Made by a program: the position numbers and the translations under genes
Shown: in pieces, positions 14,371-20,501 of the stretch
How positions within the stretch are numbered: the stretch's first letter is position 1
Layout: each line of letters opens with the position of its first letter
DNA from: Nitrospinae bacterium RIFCSPLOWO2_12_39_16
Lineage (GTDB): Bacteria > Nitrospinota > Nitrospinia > UBA9942
Direction: 5' to 3'
Assembly: GCA_001805005.1 (NCBI GenBank)
Contig: MHDO01000074.1
Span: forward strand, 1 to 21,223
Length of the DNA: 21,223 bases
Notes under the pieces: model-generated
The model's database searches: none
Seen by the model: only the letters and a program-made list of their open reading frames with translations
What the model was told of the DNA's origin: nothing

Positions 14371-14388
14371 AATTTAAAATAAAATTTG

Positions 14389-14554
14389 CCACAGAGTTCA
14401 CAGAGAACACAGAGAAATAAATAATAGGACATAGATTTTCACAGATAAACACAGATAAAAATTGTTTTTTTAAAATCCTAAAAAATCTGTGTTAATTTGT
14501 GTCCAAATTTAATCTTTTAATTTTTTATCCTTCTTTTCTCTGCGACCTCAGTGG
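14389..14554 (+). repeat. Large CACAGAG/CACAGATAAAC fold-back repeat
   Basis: The left arm has CCACAGAG, TTCACAGAGAACACAGAG and CACAGATAAACACAGAT. The right arm has ATCTGTGTTAATTTGTG, TTCTCTGCGACCTCAGTGG. Together they make a nested, imperfect hairpin of about 166 bp. It fills the 254-bp gap before the dehydrogenase gene and is related to 651-737. Confidence 0.85.
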
Positions 14555-14581
14555 TTTACAGTTTTTAAATAACAAATTTCT

Positions 14582-15637
14582 ATGCGAGTTGCGGTTTACT
14601 ATAATAATAAAGATGTTCGGCTTGAAGAAAGACCCATTCCAAAGATAGGTAACGGAGAACTTCTTGTAAAGATTATTGCAAGTGGAATCTGCGGCAGTGA
14701 TGTAATGGAATGGTATCGCATCAAGAAAGCTCCCCTTGTCCTCGGACATGAAATTGCCGGTGAGGTTGTTGAGGTTGGAGAAGGGGTTAAATACTTTAAA
14801 AAAGGAGACAGGGTTTTTGTATCCCACCATGTCCCCTGTAATACCTGCTACTACTGCCTGAATGGAAATTATTCTGTTTGTGATACACTTCGTAAAACTA
14901 ATTTTGACCCCGGCGGTTTTTCCGAGTATATCCGCATTCCAAAAATCAATGTAGATTCCGGGACTTTTAAACTACCCGATGAGTTGTCATTTGAAGATGG
15001 AACATTTATTGAGCCTCTTGCATGTGTCCTCGGCGGCTTAAATAAATCATATTTCAAAGCTGGCCAGAGAGTGCTTATTATAGGCAGCGGCATCTCAGGA
15101 CTTCTCTTTATAAAGGCAGCCCGTGCCTTAGGTGCAGGAAAAATTATTGCCACTGATATTAATGACTTTAGACTAAATTCTGCAAAGAAATTCGGAGCAG
15201 ATTCCGTCATTAATGCAAAACCTGTCCCTGCAGGCGTTAAGCAGGAAGAGGATGTTCCTGCACATTTCAAACAATTAAATAACGGCTACCTTGCTGATTT
15301 GGTAGTAATCTGTACAGGTGCACCTCCTGCAATTTCACAGGCTTTAAAATCGGTTGAGAGGGGTGGGACAATTTTATTCTTTGCACCTGCAGAGCCGAAT
15401 GTTAATATACCGATTCCTTTATGGGATGTCTGGAGAGATGGTATAACAATGACTACATCCTATGCTGGGGCTCCATCAGATATTGCCACAGCTATTGAGC
15501 TACTTAAGGCTCGCCGATTGATTGTTAAAGATATGATAACACATCGCCTCAGTCTATCAGAGACAGGCTTGGGATTTCAGCTTGTCGCAAAGGCACAGGA
15601 TTCAATCAAAGTAATCATAGAACCACATAAAAGTTGA
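14582..15637 (+). CDS. Zinc-dependent medium-chain alcohol/polyol dehydrogenase
   Basis: MDR-superfamily NAD(P)-dependent oxidoreductase related to sorbitol, threonine and butanediol dehydrogenases; cytoplasmic. It has 351 residues. Catalytic-zinc ligands are visible as Cys37 (GICGSD) and His56-Glu57 (GHEIAGEV). The structural zinc loop is Cys86, Cys89, Cys92 and Cys100. The Rossmann fold has VLIIGSGISGL (about 164-174) with an acidic ATDIN cofactor strand end, suggesting NAD(H). The segment after DSVINA (residues about 213-227, rich in Pro/Gln/Glu) is not typical and could be a small insertion. The ATG at 14582 lacks a Shine-Dalgarno and sits 27 bp after the large fold-back repeat. Together with the aldolase upstream it may form a two-enzyme pathway; substrate unknown. 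Confidence 0.9.
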   Translation: MRVAVYYNNKDVRLEERPIPKIGNGELLVKIIASGICGSDVMEWYRIKKAPLVLGHEIAGEVVEVGEGVKYFKKGDRVFVSHHVPCNTCYYCLNGNYSVCDTLRKTNFDPGGFSEYIRIPKINVDSGTFKLPDELSFEDGTFIEPLACVLGGLNKSYFKAGQRVLIIGSGISGLLFIKAARALGAGKIIATDINDFRLNSAKKFGADSVINAKPVPAGVKQEEDVPAHFKQLNNGYLADLVVICTGAPPAISQALKSVERGGTILFFAPAEPNVNIPIPLWDVWRDGITMTTSYAGAPSDIATAIELLKARRLIVKDMITHRLSLSETGLGFQLVAKAQDSIKVIIEPHKS

Positions 15638-15647
15638 GGAGTTGAAG

Positions 15648-15680
15648 AGTTTAGGAGTTTAACTCATTAACTCCTAAACT
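15648..15680. terminator. Repeat-derived hairpin at a convergent gene junction
   Basis: Stem AGTTTAGGAGTTTAA (15648-15662) pairs with TTAACTCCTAAACT (15667-15680) around loop CTCA, with one bulged T. It sits 10 bp after the dehydrogenase stop and overlaps the last codons (KFRS, stop) of the convergent radical SAM gene. The left side shows an 8-bp rhythm (GAGGAGTT, GAAGAGTT, TAGGAGTT), so it looks like a dispersed repeat positioned as a two-way terminator. There is no long U-tract. Confidence 0.5.
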
Positions 15681-16935
15681 TAATCTTCCCTGCCCTTTTC
15701 TCCCTCGCCTCTTTCATGGTTTCCATAGTAATTGTTTTATAGCCCATCTCCCTTGCATGTTTTTCAACACCTTTCTTGGCTATAGCTCTGGCAAAGAAGG
15801 GGATATTTTCTAAAAATTTTAATGCATCATCAGTCCAGATAATATCTTCACTGTCAACCTTATCATCCAACCCATATTTTACAACTGTCTCAAGATTTAT
15901 TATCTTTTTCTCTCCTTCTGCAGGTTTATACAAACACCACGGGTCATCACCCATATAATCATTATTTGAGGCAGAAGCCCTTGCCCTGCACCCTCCGCAG
16001 AGAAGTTTATATTCACACTCCTGACACTTCCCGTGATATTCAGGCTGTCTTAGGTTTTTAAACATGTCAGAGTTCCACCATATATCAACAAAACTCTTAT
16101 TCCTTACATTACCAACTGAATCGGGCATATATGGGCACGGAGTTACATTCCCTTCTGGCGTTATACGGCAATAGTTAGTCCCTGCACGACAGCCGCCTAT
16201 ATATCCACTTAACACGGATGAGTTAGGGTCAGATTGATACGCAATCCTTTTAAAGTGTGGGGCACATTTGGGCCTTATCATCATCCCACTAAAATTATCG
16301 TGGCTTTTATAAACATAGGAAAGCATATCCTCATACTGCTCTGCTGATATATCTGTAAGCTCCTCCCCCCTGCCTGTGCATACAAGAAAAAACAGATTAA
16401 ACACCCTTGCACCTGTTTTATAGGCAAAATCAATTATTGAAGGTATCTCATCATAATTTTCTTTGGTCACAGTTGTCTGTATCTGAAATTCAATCCCTAC
16501 CTTTTTTATCTCCTCAATCCCCTTAATTGTATTATCCCATGCCCCCTTTATACCCCTGAAAGTATCGTGCCTCTCTGAATTCAAGGAATCAAGACTTACG
16601 CCAACACCCTTTATACCATTTTCCTTTATTTTTTTTGCAATACCCTCAGTTATTGTCATTCCATTTGTCCCAAGGACTGTCAGAAATCCCTTATCCGAAG
16701 CATATTTCCCGATATCAAATATATCTCTTCTAAGGAGAGGCTCACCACCTGTCAAGATAAGGACTGCCTTTGGGTTCACCTCTGCCATCTGGTCAATAAC
16801 CCTGAAACACTCCACTGTGGATAGCTCATCTGTAACATCTCCAGTGAGATATGATGCATCAAGATAGCAGTGGACACAGCGTAGATTACACCTCTTTGTT
16901 ATATTCCATGAAATTATGTAGGTCTCAAATGCCAT
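15667..16935 (-). CDS. Radical SAM/SPASM protein with C-terminal PCP_red domain
   Basis: Radical S-adenosylmethionine enzyme, 422 residues. The [4Fe-4S] motif is Cys16-x3-Cys20-x2-Cys23 (CNLRCVHC), followed by GGEPLLR for SAM binding. A SPASM-type auxiliary cluster region has many cysteines: GGCRAGTNYC, TPCPYMPD, then CQECEYKLLCGGCRARA and a late WCLY. The last domain, from about residue 367 (WTDDALKFLENIPFFARAI, KHAREMGYKTITMET), matches the small PCP_red domain found at the end of protochlorophyllide reductase B subunits. The overall type is close to haem-biosynthesis enzymes of the AhbC/AhbD/NirJ group and to peptide-maturation SPASM enzymes; which one cannot be decided. A weak Shine-Dalgarno (GAGAGG) lies 10 nt before ATG 16935. 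It is second gene after 16952-17644, 16 bp apart. The end overlaps a repeat hairpin. Confidence 0.88.
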   Translation of the reverse strand: MAFETYIISWNITKRCNLRCVHCYLDASYLTGDVTDELSTVECFRVIDQMAEVNPKAVLILTGGEPLLRRDIFDIGKYASDKGFLTVLGTNGMTITEGIAKKIKENGIKGVGVSLDSLNSERHDTFRGIKGAWDNTIKGIEEIKKVGIEFQIQTTVTKENYDEIPSIIDFAYKTGARVFNLFFLVCTGRGEELTDISAEQYEDMLSYVYKSHDNFSGMMIRPKCAPHFKRIAYQSDPNSSVLSGYIGGCRAGTNYCRITPEGNVTPCPYMPDSVGNVRNKSFVDIWWNSDMFKNLRQPEYHGKCQECEYKLLCGGCRARASASNNDYMGDDPWCLYKPAEGEKKIINLETVVKYGLDDKVDSEDIIWTDDALKFLENIPFFARAIAKKGVEKHAREMGYKTITMETMKEAREKRAGKIKFRS

Positions 16936-16951
16936 TCGGTATTTTCCTCTC

Positions 16952-17644
16952 TTAATTTACTTTAATTGACAGCATTTCATTTCCGTTCTTCACAAATTCA
17001 TAATCAACTTTCTTGATTCCTATTTCATAATCCTTAAAATCTCTATCTCCCATAAGCTTCTCAACAAATAAAGATCTTTTTCCCTTCAAATTGACAATTG
17101 GAAATATCCTTATCTCTTTTGAGGTTATCCTGATAATTTCTGAAATTGTCTTTTTATGAAATTCATAATTCAGATGTTCATCATACATGAAAAGGAAATG
17201 CGATATAAGGGAAATTGTAAATTCTTTATCAGCAAACTGAGTCCTTGGATATTCAGTAGCAATATATCGGTTGCCATTCATCTTCTTAAAATCTTCTACG
17301 AACAATCTATAAGCCCTTTCCCTGTTTTTCTTCAAGGCATCAACATTTTCGAAAAACTCCCATTTATACAAGTCCGCAACTGAAGGCAATTTTTCCATCA
17401 CCATTTTCAGGTCTTCAGCACATTTTTCCTCAATCTTTTCTGCCGAAAAAGAGTAAATTTTATCAGAGGCAGTAACATTATATCCCTTAGAGTTTGCCTC
17501 AGAGCAAAAAGAACTAACTCCCGAAGCTACATCAAGAATCTTCTCATCTTTAAAATTTATATTACTGAGTTCAAACATTCTATAGTATTCATCAAATGTC
17601 CGACCAATAAGAACTATATCCTTTAATCCAAGTTTTTTGTCCAT
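16952..17644 (-). CDS. Methyltransferase-like protein of unknown role
   Basis: A 230-residue cytoplasmic protein. Residues about 35-60 read ILDVASGVSSFCSEANSKG then VTASDK, which resembles motif I and the acidic strand 2 of class I SAM methyltransferases, although the glycine-rich loop is DVASGVSSF rather than DxGxGxG. The central part (EYPRTQFADKEFTISLISHFLFMYDEHL) resembles the post-core catalytic region of such enzymes. The C-terminus is Lys/Glu-rich strand-helix sequence with no recognised domain. The ATG at 17644 has no Shine-Dalgarno; a good promoter predicts +1 on this very ATG, so the message should be leaderless. It is first gene of the unit with the radical SAM gene. Confidence 0.78.
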   Translation of the reverse strand: MDKKLGLKDIVLIGRTFDEYYRMFELSNINFKDEKILDVASGVSSFCSEANSKGYNVTASDKIYSFSAEKIEEKCAEDLKMVMEKLPSVADLYKWEFFENVDALKKNRERAYRLFVEDFKKMNGNRYIATEYPRTQFADKEFTISLISHFLFMYDEHLNYEFHKKTISEIIRITSKEIRIFPIVNLKGKRSLFVEKLMGDRDFKDYEIGIKKVDYEFVKNGNEMLSIKVN

Positions 17645-17650
17645 ACTTAA

Positions 17651-17679
17651 ATTAAATCAGTCTTTTAAAAATGTGTCAA
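17651..17679 (-). promoter_or_regulatory. Promoter of the methyltransferase/radical SAM unit, predicted leaderless
   Basis: On the minus strand TTGACA (17679-17674), 17 bp, TTTAAT (17656-17651, 5/6). Counting from the -10, +1 is 17644, the A of the ATG. No ribosome site exists between them. Confidence 0.68.
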
Positions 17680-17689
17680 TAACAAACCT

Positions 17690-17718
17690 TTGCCTTTGTG
17701 ACTAAATTTTGGTAATAT
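17690..17718 (+). promoter_or_regulatory. Weak candidate promoter for the PCYCGC-tlpA unit
   Basis: TTGCCT (17690-17695), 17-bp spacer, TAATAT (17713-17718). Both boxes are 4/6. Predicted start near 17725 leaves a leader of about 46 nt with a strong Shine-Dalgarno (GGAGGAG, 17756-17762). Confidence 0.3.
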
Positions 17719-17770
17719 AAAAATAAATATACGAGGGATAACACCTCATGATTTAGGAGGAGAAAGTATA

Positions 17771-18253
17771 ATGGGTAATAAGAAGAATAATCAAAAAAAA
17801 GAAAACAATAAAGGTATAAACAGTGCCATAATAGGAGCTGCAATAGTCTTTATTGTCCTGATTGGATATATGGCATCAAGGTCATCAGAAAAAGTTGATT
17901 CACAAATTCAAGTCTCAAACCCGCCTGAGCAAGTATCAGTATCAGGTCTCATAGAGACAAGACCACTCCTCCCCCCTGAAATGTGGAAAGGGAAGGCGGC
18001 GGAGGCATACAAACTTGCAGCAGAAATACCTCAGGTTGTTGATGCCCAATATTGTTATTGTGATTGCAGTAAGAATCCGAGGTTTAAGCATAAGACATTG
18101 CTCACCTGTTATACAGATGACCATGGTTCAAATTGTGATATATGCCAGAATGAGGTCTTTGTGTCTTATGACCTTTACAAGAAAGGATACTCAATACCTG
18201 ATATAAAGGCACAGATTGATAAGGAATTTGAGAAACACAGACACAATGGCTAA
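17771..18253 (+). CDS. Membrane-anchored PCYCGC-type protein
   Basis: A 160-residue protein of unknown function related to the family with a PCYCGC motif. A Lys/Asn-rich cytoplasmic N-terminus (1-17) is followed by one membrane segment (18-35, SAIIGAAIVFIVLIGYMA) and an external Pro-rich linker. The Cys-rich domain from about residue 86 has CYCDC (Cys95, 97, 99), Cys113 and CDIC (Cys122, 125) plus His119, resembling a metal or haem-redox site; the cysteine-to-metal role is inference. The strong Shine-Dalgarno GGAGGAG makes the start firm. The stop overlaps the tlpA start by 8 nt, so the two are translationally coupled, and a shared periplasmic redox or cytochrome maturation role is likely. 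Confidence 0.78.
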   Translation: MGNKKNNQKKENNKGINSAIIGAAIVFIVLIGYMASRSSEKVDSQIQVSNPPEQVSVSGLIETRPLLPPEMWKGKAAEAYKLAAEIPQVVDAQYCYCDCSKNPRFKHKTLLTCYTDDHGSNCDICQNEVFVSYDLYKKGYSIPDIKAQIDKEFEKHRHNG

Positions 18254-18839
18254 TGCAATCAATCAGCAGTCAGCAATCAGCAGTCAGAAAAGGGATATAG
18301 CCCCTTTCATAGTCCTTGTGGTTGGGCTTGGAATTGCCTTTTTGATATGGAAATCCGGCCAGACAGGGGTGCCAAAAGAGCCTCCAAAGTCTGCTGAATC
18401 TCAGATTGAAGGCACTCCGGCACCCGACTTTACACTTCCCGATTTGAATGGTATCAACCATACCCTCTCAAATTATAAGGGAAAGGTGGTATTTTTAAAT
18501 ATATGGGCTACATGGTGCCAGCCATGTAAAGACGAGATGCCCTCTATGGAGAAACTCCATCAACGATTTAAAGACAAGGATTTTGTAATGTTGGCAGTAA
18601 GTATTGATAAGGATGGTAAAAAATCAGTTGAGCCATTCATGAAGGAGTATAAACTTACATTCCCCGCCCTCCTTGACCCGGCAGGGACAACTTCAAAATT
18701 ATACAAAACCACAGGTGTCCCCGAGACATTCATAATTGATAAGAAAGGCACTGTAATACACAAGGTTATTGGGCCAAGGGATTGGAGCACAGATTCTGTT
18801 TTTGGTGTATTTGAAAAGATAATAGGCAATGCATCCTAA
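18246..18839 (+). CDS. TlpA/ResA-type membrane-anchored thioredoxin
   Basis: Periplasmic thiol-disulfide oxidoreductase, 197 residues from ATG 18246. One membrane anchor (residues about 19-36) is followed by a linker and an AhpC/TSA-like thioredoxin fold: APDFTLPDLNG, GKVVFLNIWATWCQPC with the active-site Cys91/Cys94, PSMEKLHQRF, SIDKDGKKSVEPF, and the cis-Pro region GVPETFIIDKKG. Such proteins reduce apocytochrome or other periplasmic cysteines (ResA, TlpA, CcmG-like). The frame is open back to TTG 18216, but ATG 18246 overlaps the previous stop and is favoured. The first 17 residues (Ser/Gln-rich, NQQSAISSQ) are encoded by CAGCAGT heptamer repeats. It converges on cooC with no bases between stops. 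Confidence 0.9.
   Translation: MANAINQQSAISSQKRDIAPFIVLVVGLGIAFLIWKSGQTGVPKEPPKSAESQIEGTPAPDFTLPDLNGINHTLSNYKGKVVFLNIWATWCQPCKDEMPSMEKLHQRFKDKDFVMLAVSIDKDGKKSVEPFMKEYKLTFPALLDPAGTTSKLYKTTGVPETFIIDKKGTVIHKVIGPRDWSTDSVFGVFEKIIGNAS
18264..18284 (+). repeat. CAGCAGT/CAGCAAT heptamers in the start of tlpA
   Basis: CAGCAGT, CAGCAAT, CAGCAGT, followed by CAGAAAA and preceded by CAATCAAT. They encode the Ser/Gln-rich cytoplasmic tail of TlpA. Same family as the repeats at 2886-2920 and 3291-3384. Confidence 0.8.
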
Positions 18840-19634
18840 CTAATATAGAGATTTAATACCCATCTTTTCTTTTAATCCATCCCTTATTTTTCTGACCTCT
18901 GCAATTAGTTTTTTACTACTGTCAAACGGAGACATACCTTTTAAATCAGCCTCTTTAATAGTATTTTCATAAGAAATATATCCAATTATATCTTCACTAA
19001 ACTCAAGATTTTTTAAAATATATTCCTTCTCTTCACTGTTATTAATCTTATTTGCGGCATAAAAAATATTTGGTATTCCCAATTCTGTTGATAATCGGAC
19101 TATTGTATCGGCAGTTTTTATAGAGCGCAGTCCCGGCTCTACCACTATAATCATTACATCAACTGATTTAGCCGTTCCTCTTGTAAGATGCTCAAAACCA
19201 GCCTCCATATCAAGGATTACAACATCATCCGTATCCACAATAAGATGCTTTAATAGGCTTTTCAGTAGGGCATTTTCAGGACAGAAACAGCCGCTCCCTG
19301 CCTTTCTAAAACCACCTGTCTGAATTAATCTCACCCCTTTTATATTAACCGATAATTTCTCAGGGAGGTCATCAACCTTCGGGTTAAGCTTAAAAATCCC
19401 GCCCATACTCCCCGGTGCAGCCCCTGTCCTCTCCTCTATCAATTCCTTCATCTCTATTAGCGGTATAATCTCTGAGCTTTCTTCTATAAATAGACCCAGT
19501 GCTACAGATAGATGCCCTGAAGGGTCTCCGTCAACCGCCAGAACATTAAATCCTTCAATGGCATATATTCTTGCCAGAGTAGAAGCAAGAGTAGTCTTTC
19601 CTACACCGCCTTTACCTGATATTGCGATTTTCAT
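18840..19634 (-). CDS. cooC: CooC-type P-loop ATPase for CO dehydrogenase nickel insertion
   Basis: Cytoplasmic MinD/ParA-like ATPase that assists nickel insertion into anaerobic carbon monoxide dehydrogenase. It has 264 residues from ATG 19634. The deviant Walker A GKGGVGKTT is at 7-15, VDGDPSG at 35-40, and ILDMEAGFEHLTRGTA forms the Walker B/switch II region. A CxC metal-binding pair lies at Cys116 and Cys118 (GCFCPEN), which is the feature separating CooC from other MinD-like ATPases. The frame continues to TTG 19655, but that adds only a Cys-rich heptapeptide lying in the repeat at 19649-19746, so ATG 19634 is used. The CODH gene is not in the window. It faces tlpA tail-to-tail. Confidence 0.9.
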   Translation of the reverse strand: MKIAISGKGGVGKTTLASTLARIYAIEGFNVLAVDGDPSGHLSVALGLFIEESSEIIPLIEMKELIEERTGAAPGSMGGIFKLNPKVDDLPEKLSVNIKGVRLIQTGGFRKAGSGCFCPENALLKSLLKHLIVDTDDVVILDMEAGFEHLTRGTAKSVDVMIIVVEPGLRSIKTADTIVRLSTELGIPNIFYAANKINNSEEKEYILKNLEFSEDIIGYISYENTIKEADLKGMSPFDSSKKLIAEVRKIRDGLKEKMGIKSLY

Positions 19635-19648
19635 AGAACAAAAACATG

Positions 19649-19746
19649 AACACAAATGACACGAATGAACTAATTACACGAATTTAATAAAAGATTTTAC
19701 ATTTAGTTTTTATTCGTGCCATTCGTATATTAGTGAAATTAGTGTT
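19649..19746. repeat. CACGAAT fold-back repeat between cooC and ridA
   Basis: The left arm has AACACAAATGACACGAATGA and TTACACGAATTT. The right arm has TTATTCGTGCCATTCG and TTAGTGAAATTAGTGTT, the reverse-complement theme. A 5-bp match AACAC/GTGTT closes the ends. A shorter copy is at 14332-14370. It fills the divergent gap. Confidence 0.8.
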
Positions 19747-19766
19747 ACAAGTATTTTATAATTTTC

Positions 19767-19796
19767 TTGAATAATAACTTTAACCTATGCGATACT
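19767..19796 (+). promoter_or_regulatory. Candidate promoter of ridA, predicted near-leaderless
   Basis: TTGAAT (19767-19772, 4/6), 18-bp spacer, GATACT (19791-19796, 4/6 with the key A2 and T6). Predicted +1 is about 19803 and the ATG is at 19805. No Shine-Dalgarno is present before the ATG. Confidence 0.45.
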
Positions 19797-19804
19797 AATT
19801 TACC

Positions 19805-20191
19805 ATGAAAAAAATACCTATATCAACAGATAAAGCACCTGCTGCCGTAGGACCCTATGAGCAGGCTATCAGAGTAGGAAATTTTATATTTACATCGGGA
19901 CAGATACCGTTAGACCCTTCTACAAATAAGCTTATTGAAGGTGATATTAGCCAGCAGACAAAGAGGGTTATGGAAAATCTTAAAGCCTTGCTTGAGGCGT
20001 CAGGCGCATCTCTCAAGAATGTAATCAAGGCTACTGTATTTTTAACTGATCTAAAGAACTTTGAACAGATGAATAAGATATACAGTGAATATTTTAGTGA
20101 CAGCAAGCCTGCCCGCTCTACAATCCAGGTATCAGCCCTGCCAAAGGGTGCCGCAATAGAAATAGAAATGATAGCGTTAGCTGATTATTAA
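19805..20191 (+). CDS. ridA: RidA family enamine/imine deaminase
   Basis: Cytoplasmic enzyme that hydrolyses reactive enamine/imine intermediates such as 2-aminoacrylate made by PLP enzymes. It has 128 residues, the usual size for this trimeric family. Family motifs are AVGPYEQAI at residues 14-22, FTSGQIPLDP, KATVFLTDL and PARSTIQVSALPKGA. The catalytic Arg104 and Glu119 fit the archetypal RidA rather than the Rid1-7 subgroups that lack the arginine. The ATG has no Shine-Dalgarno but has a promoter that would start the message about 2 nt upstream. The stop codon overlaps the stop of the convergent Zn-ribbon gene by 4 nt. Confidence 0.95.
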   Translation: MKKIPISTDKAPAAVGPYEQAIRVGNFIFTSGQIPLDPSTNKLIEGDISQQTKRVMENLKALLEASGASLKNVIKATVFLTDLKNFEQMNKIYSEYFSDSKPARSTIQVSALPKGAAIEIEMIALADY

Positions 20192-20493
20192 TGCAGCTCA
20201 CCGCTCCATCCTTCATCTATATCCAATTTATCTTTCATAGTATTGAATGGGTCCCTTGTCCACTGCTCTTTGCATCTCTTGCACAGGACAAATGCAAGCT
20301 CCTGATGCACATCACTCTCAAGCATATCGGGGTCAAACTCTTTTATCCCTGAAATCATTGCATCAAGCTCTTCATCCGTTATATCTTCAGGAATAATATT
20401 ATCATCGTCTGCAACTATATTTACCCTGACAATATATTTAAGCCCGCCTTCAGGAATCTTTACACCGCACCTATCACATACATCGTATCTCAT
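20188..20493 (-). CDS. Small zinc-ribbon protein of unknown function
   Basis: A 101-residue soluble protein with two CxxC pairs, Cys6/Cys9 at the N-terminus and Cys71/Cys74 (FVLCKRCKEQW) towards the C-terminus, which could together bind one zinc as a split zinc ribbon. The middle is a very acidic stretch (residues 29-62, Asp/Glu-rich). No enzyme motif is seen. The start is 8 nt after the stop of the DUF2851 gene, so the two are likely cotranscribed and translationally coupled; the 3' end overlaps ridA by 4 nt. Confidence 0.78.
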   Translation of the reverse strand: MRYDVCDRCGVKIPEGGLKYIVRVNIVADDDNIIPEDITDEELDAMISGIKEFDPDMLESDVHQELAFVLCKRCKEQWTRDPFNTMKDKLDIDEGWSGELH

Positions 20494-20501
20494 AATAAAA
20501 C

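Noticed and set aside
15229..15262. Possible repeat insertion in the dehydrogenase gene (TGCAGG...CCTGCA)
   Set aside because: Only 6 bp of inverted match and no second copy in the window; the protein segment is odd but not clearly foreign.
17733..17762. GAGG-CCTC-GAGG alternative pairing that could hide the Shine-Dalgarno of 17771
   Set aside because: Only 4-bp pairings; too weak to claim a switch.
18216..18245. N-terminal extension of tlpA from TTG 18216
   Set aside because: It lies wholly inside the upstream gene; ATG 18246 overlapping the stop is the usual coupled arrangement.
19635..19655. N-terminal extension of cooC from TTG 19655
   Set aside because: Adds only a Cys-rich heptapeptide that begins within a fold-back repeat; the P-loop protein starts properly at ATG 19634.
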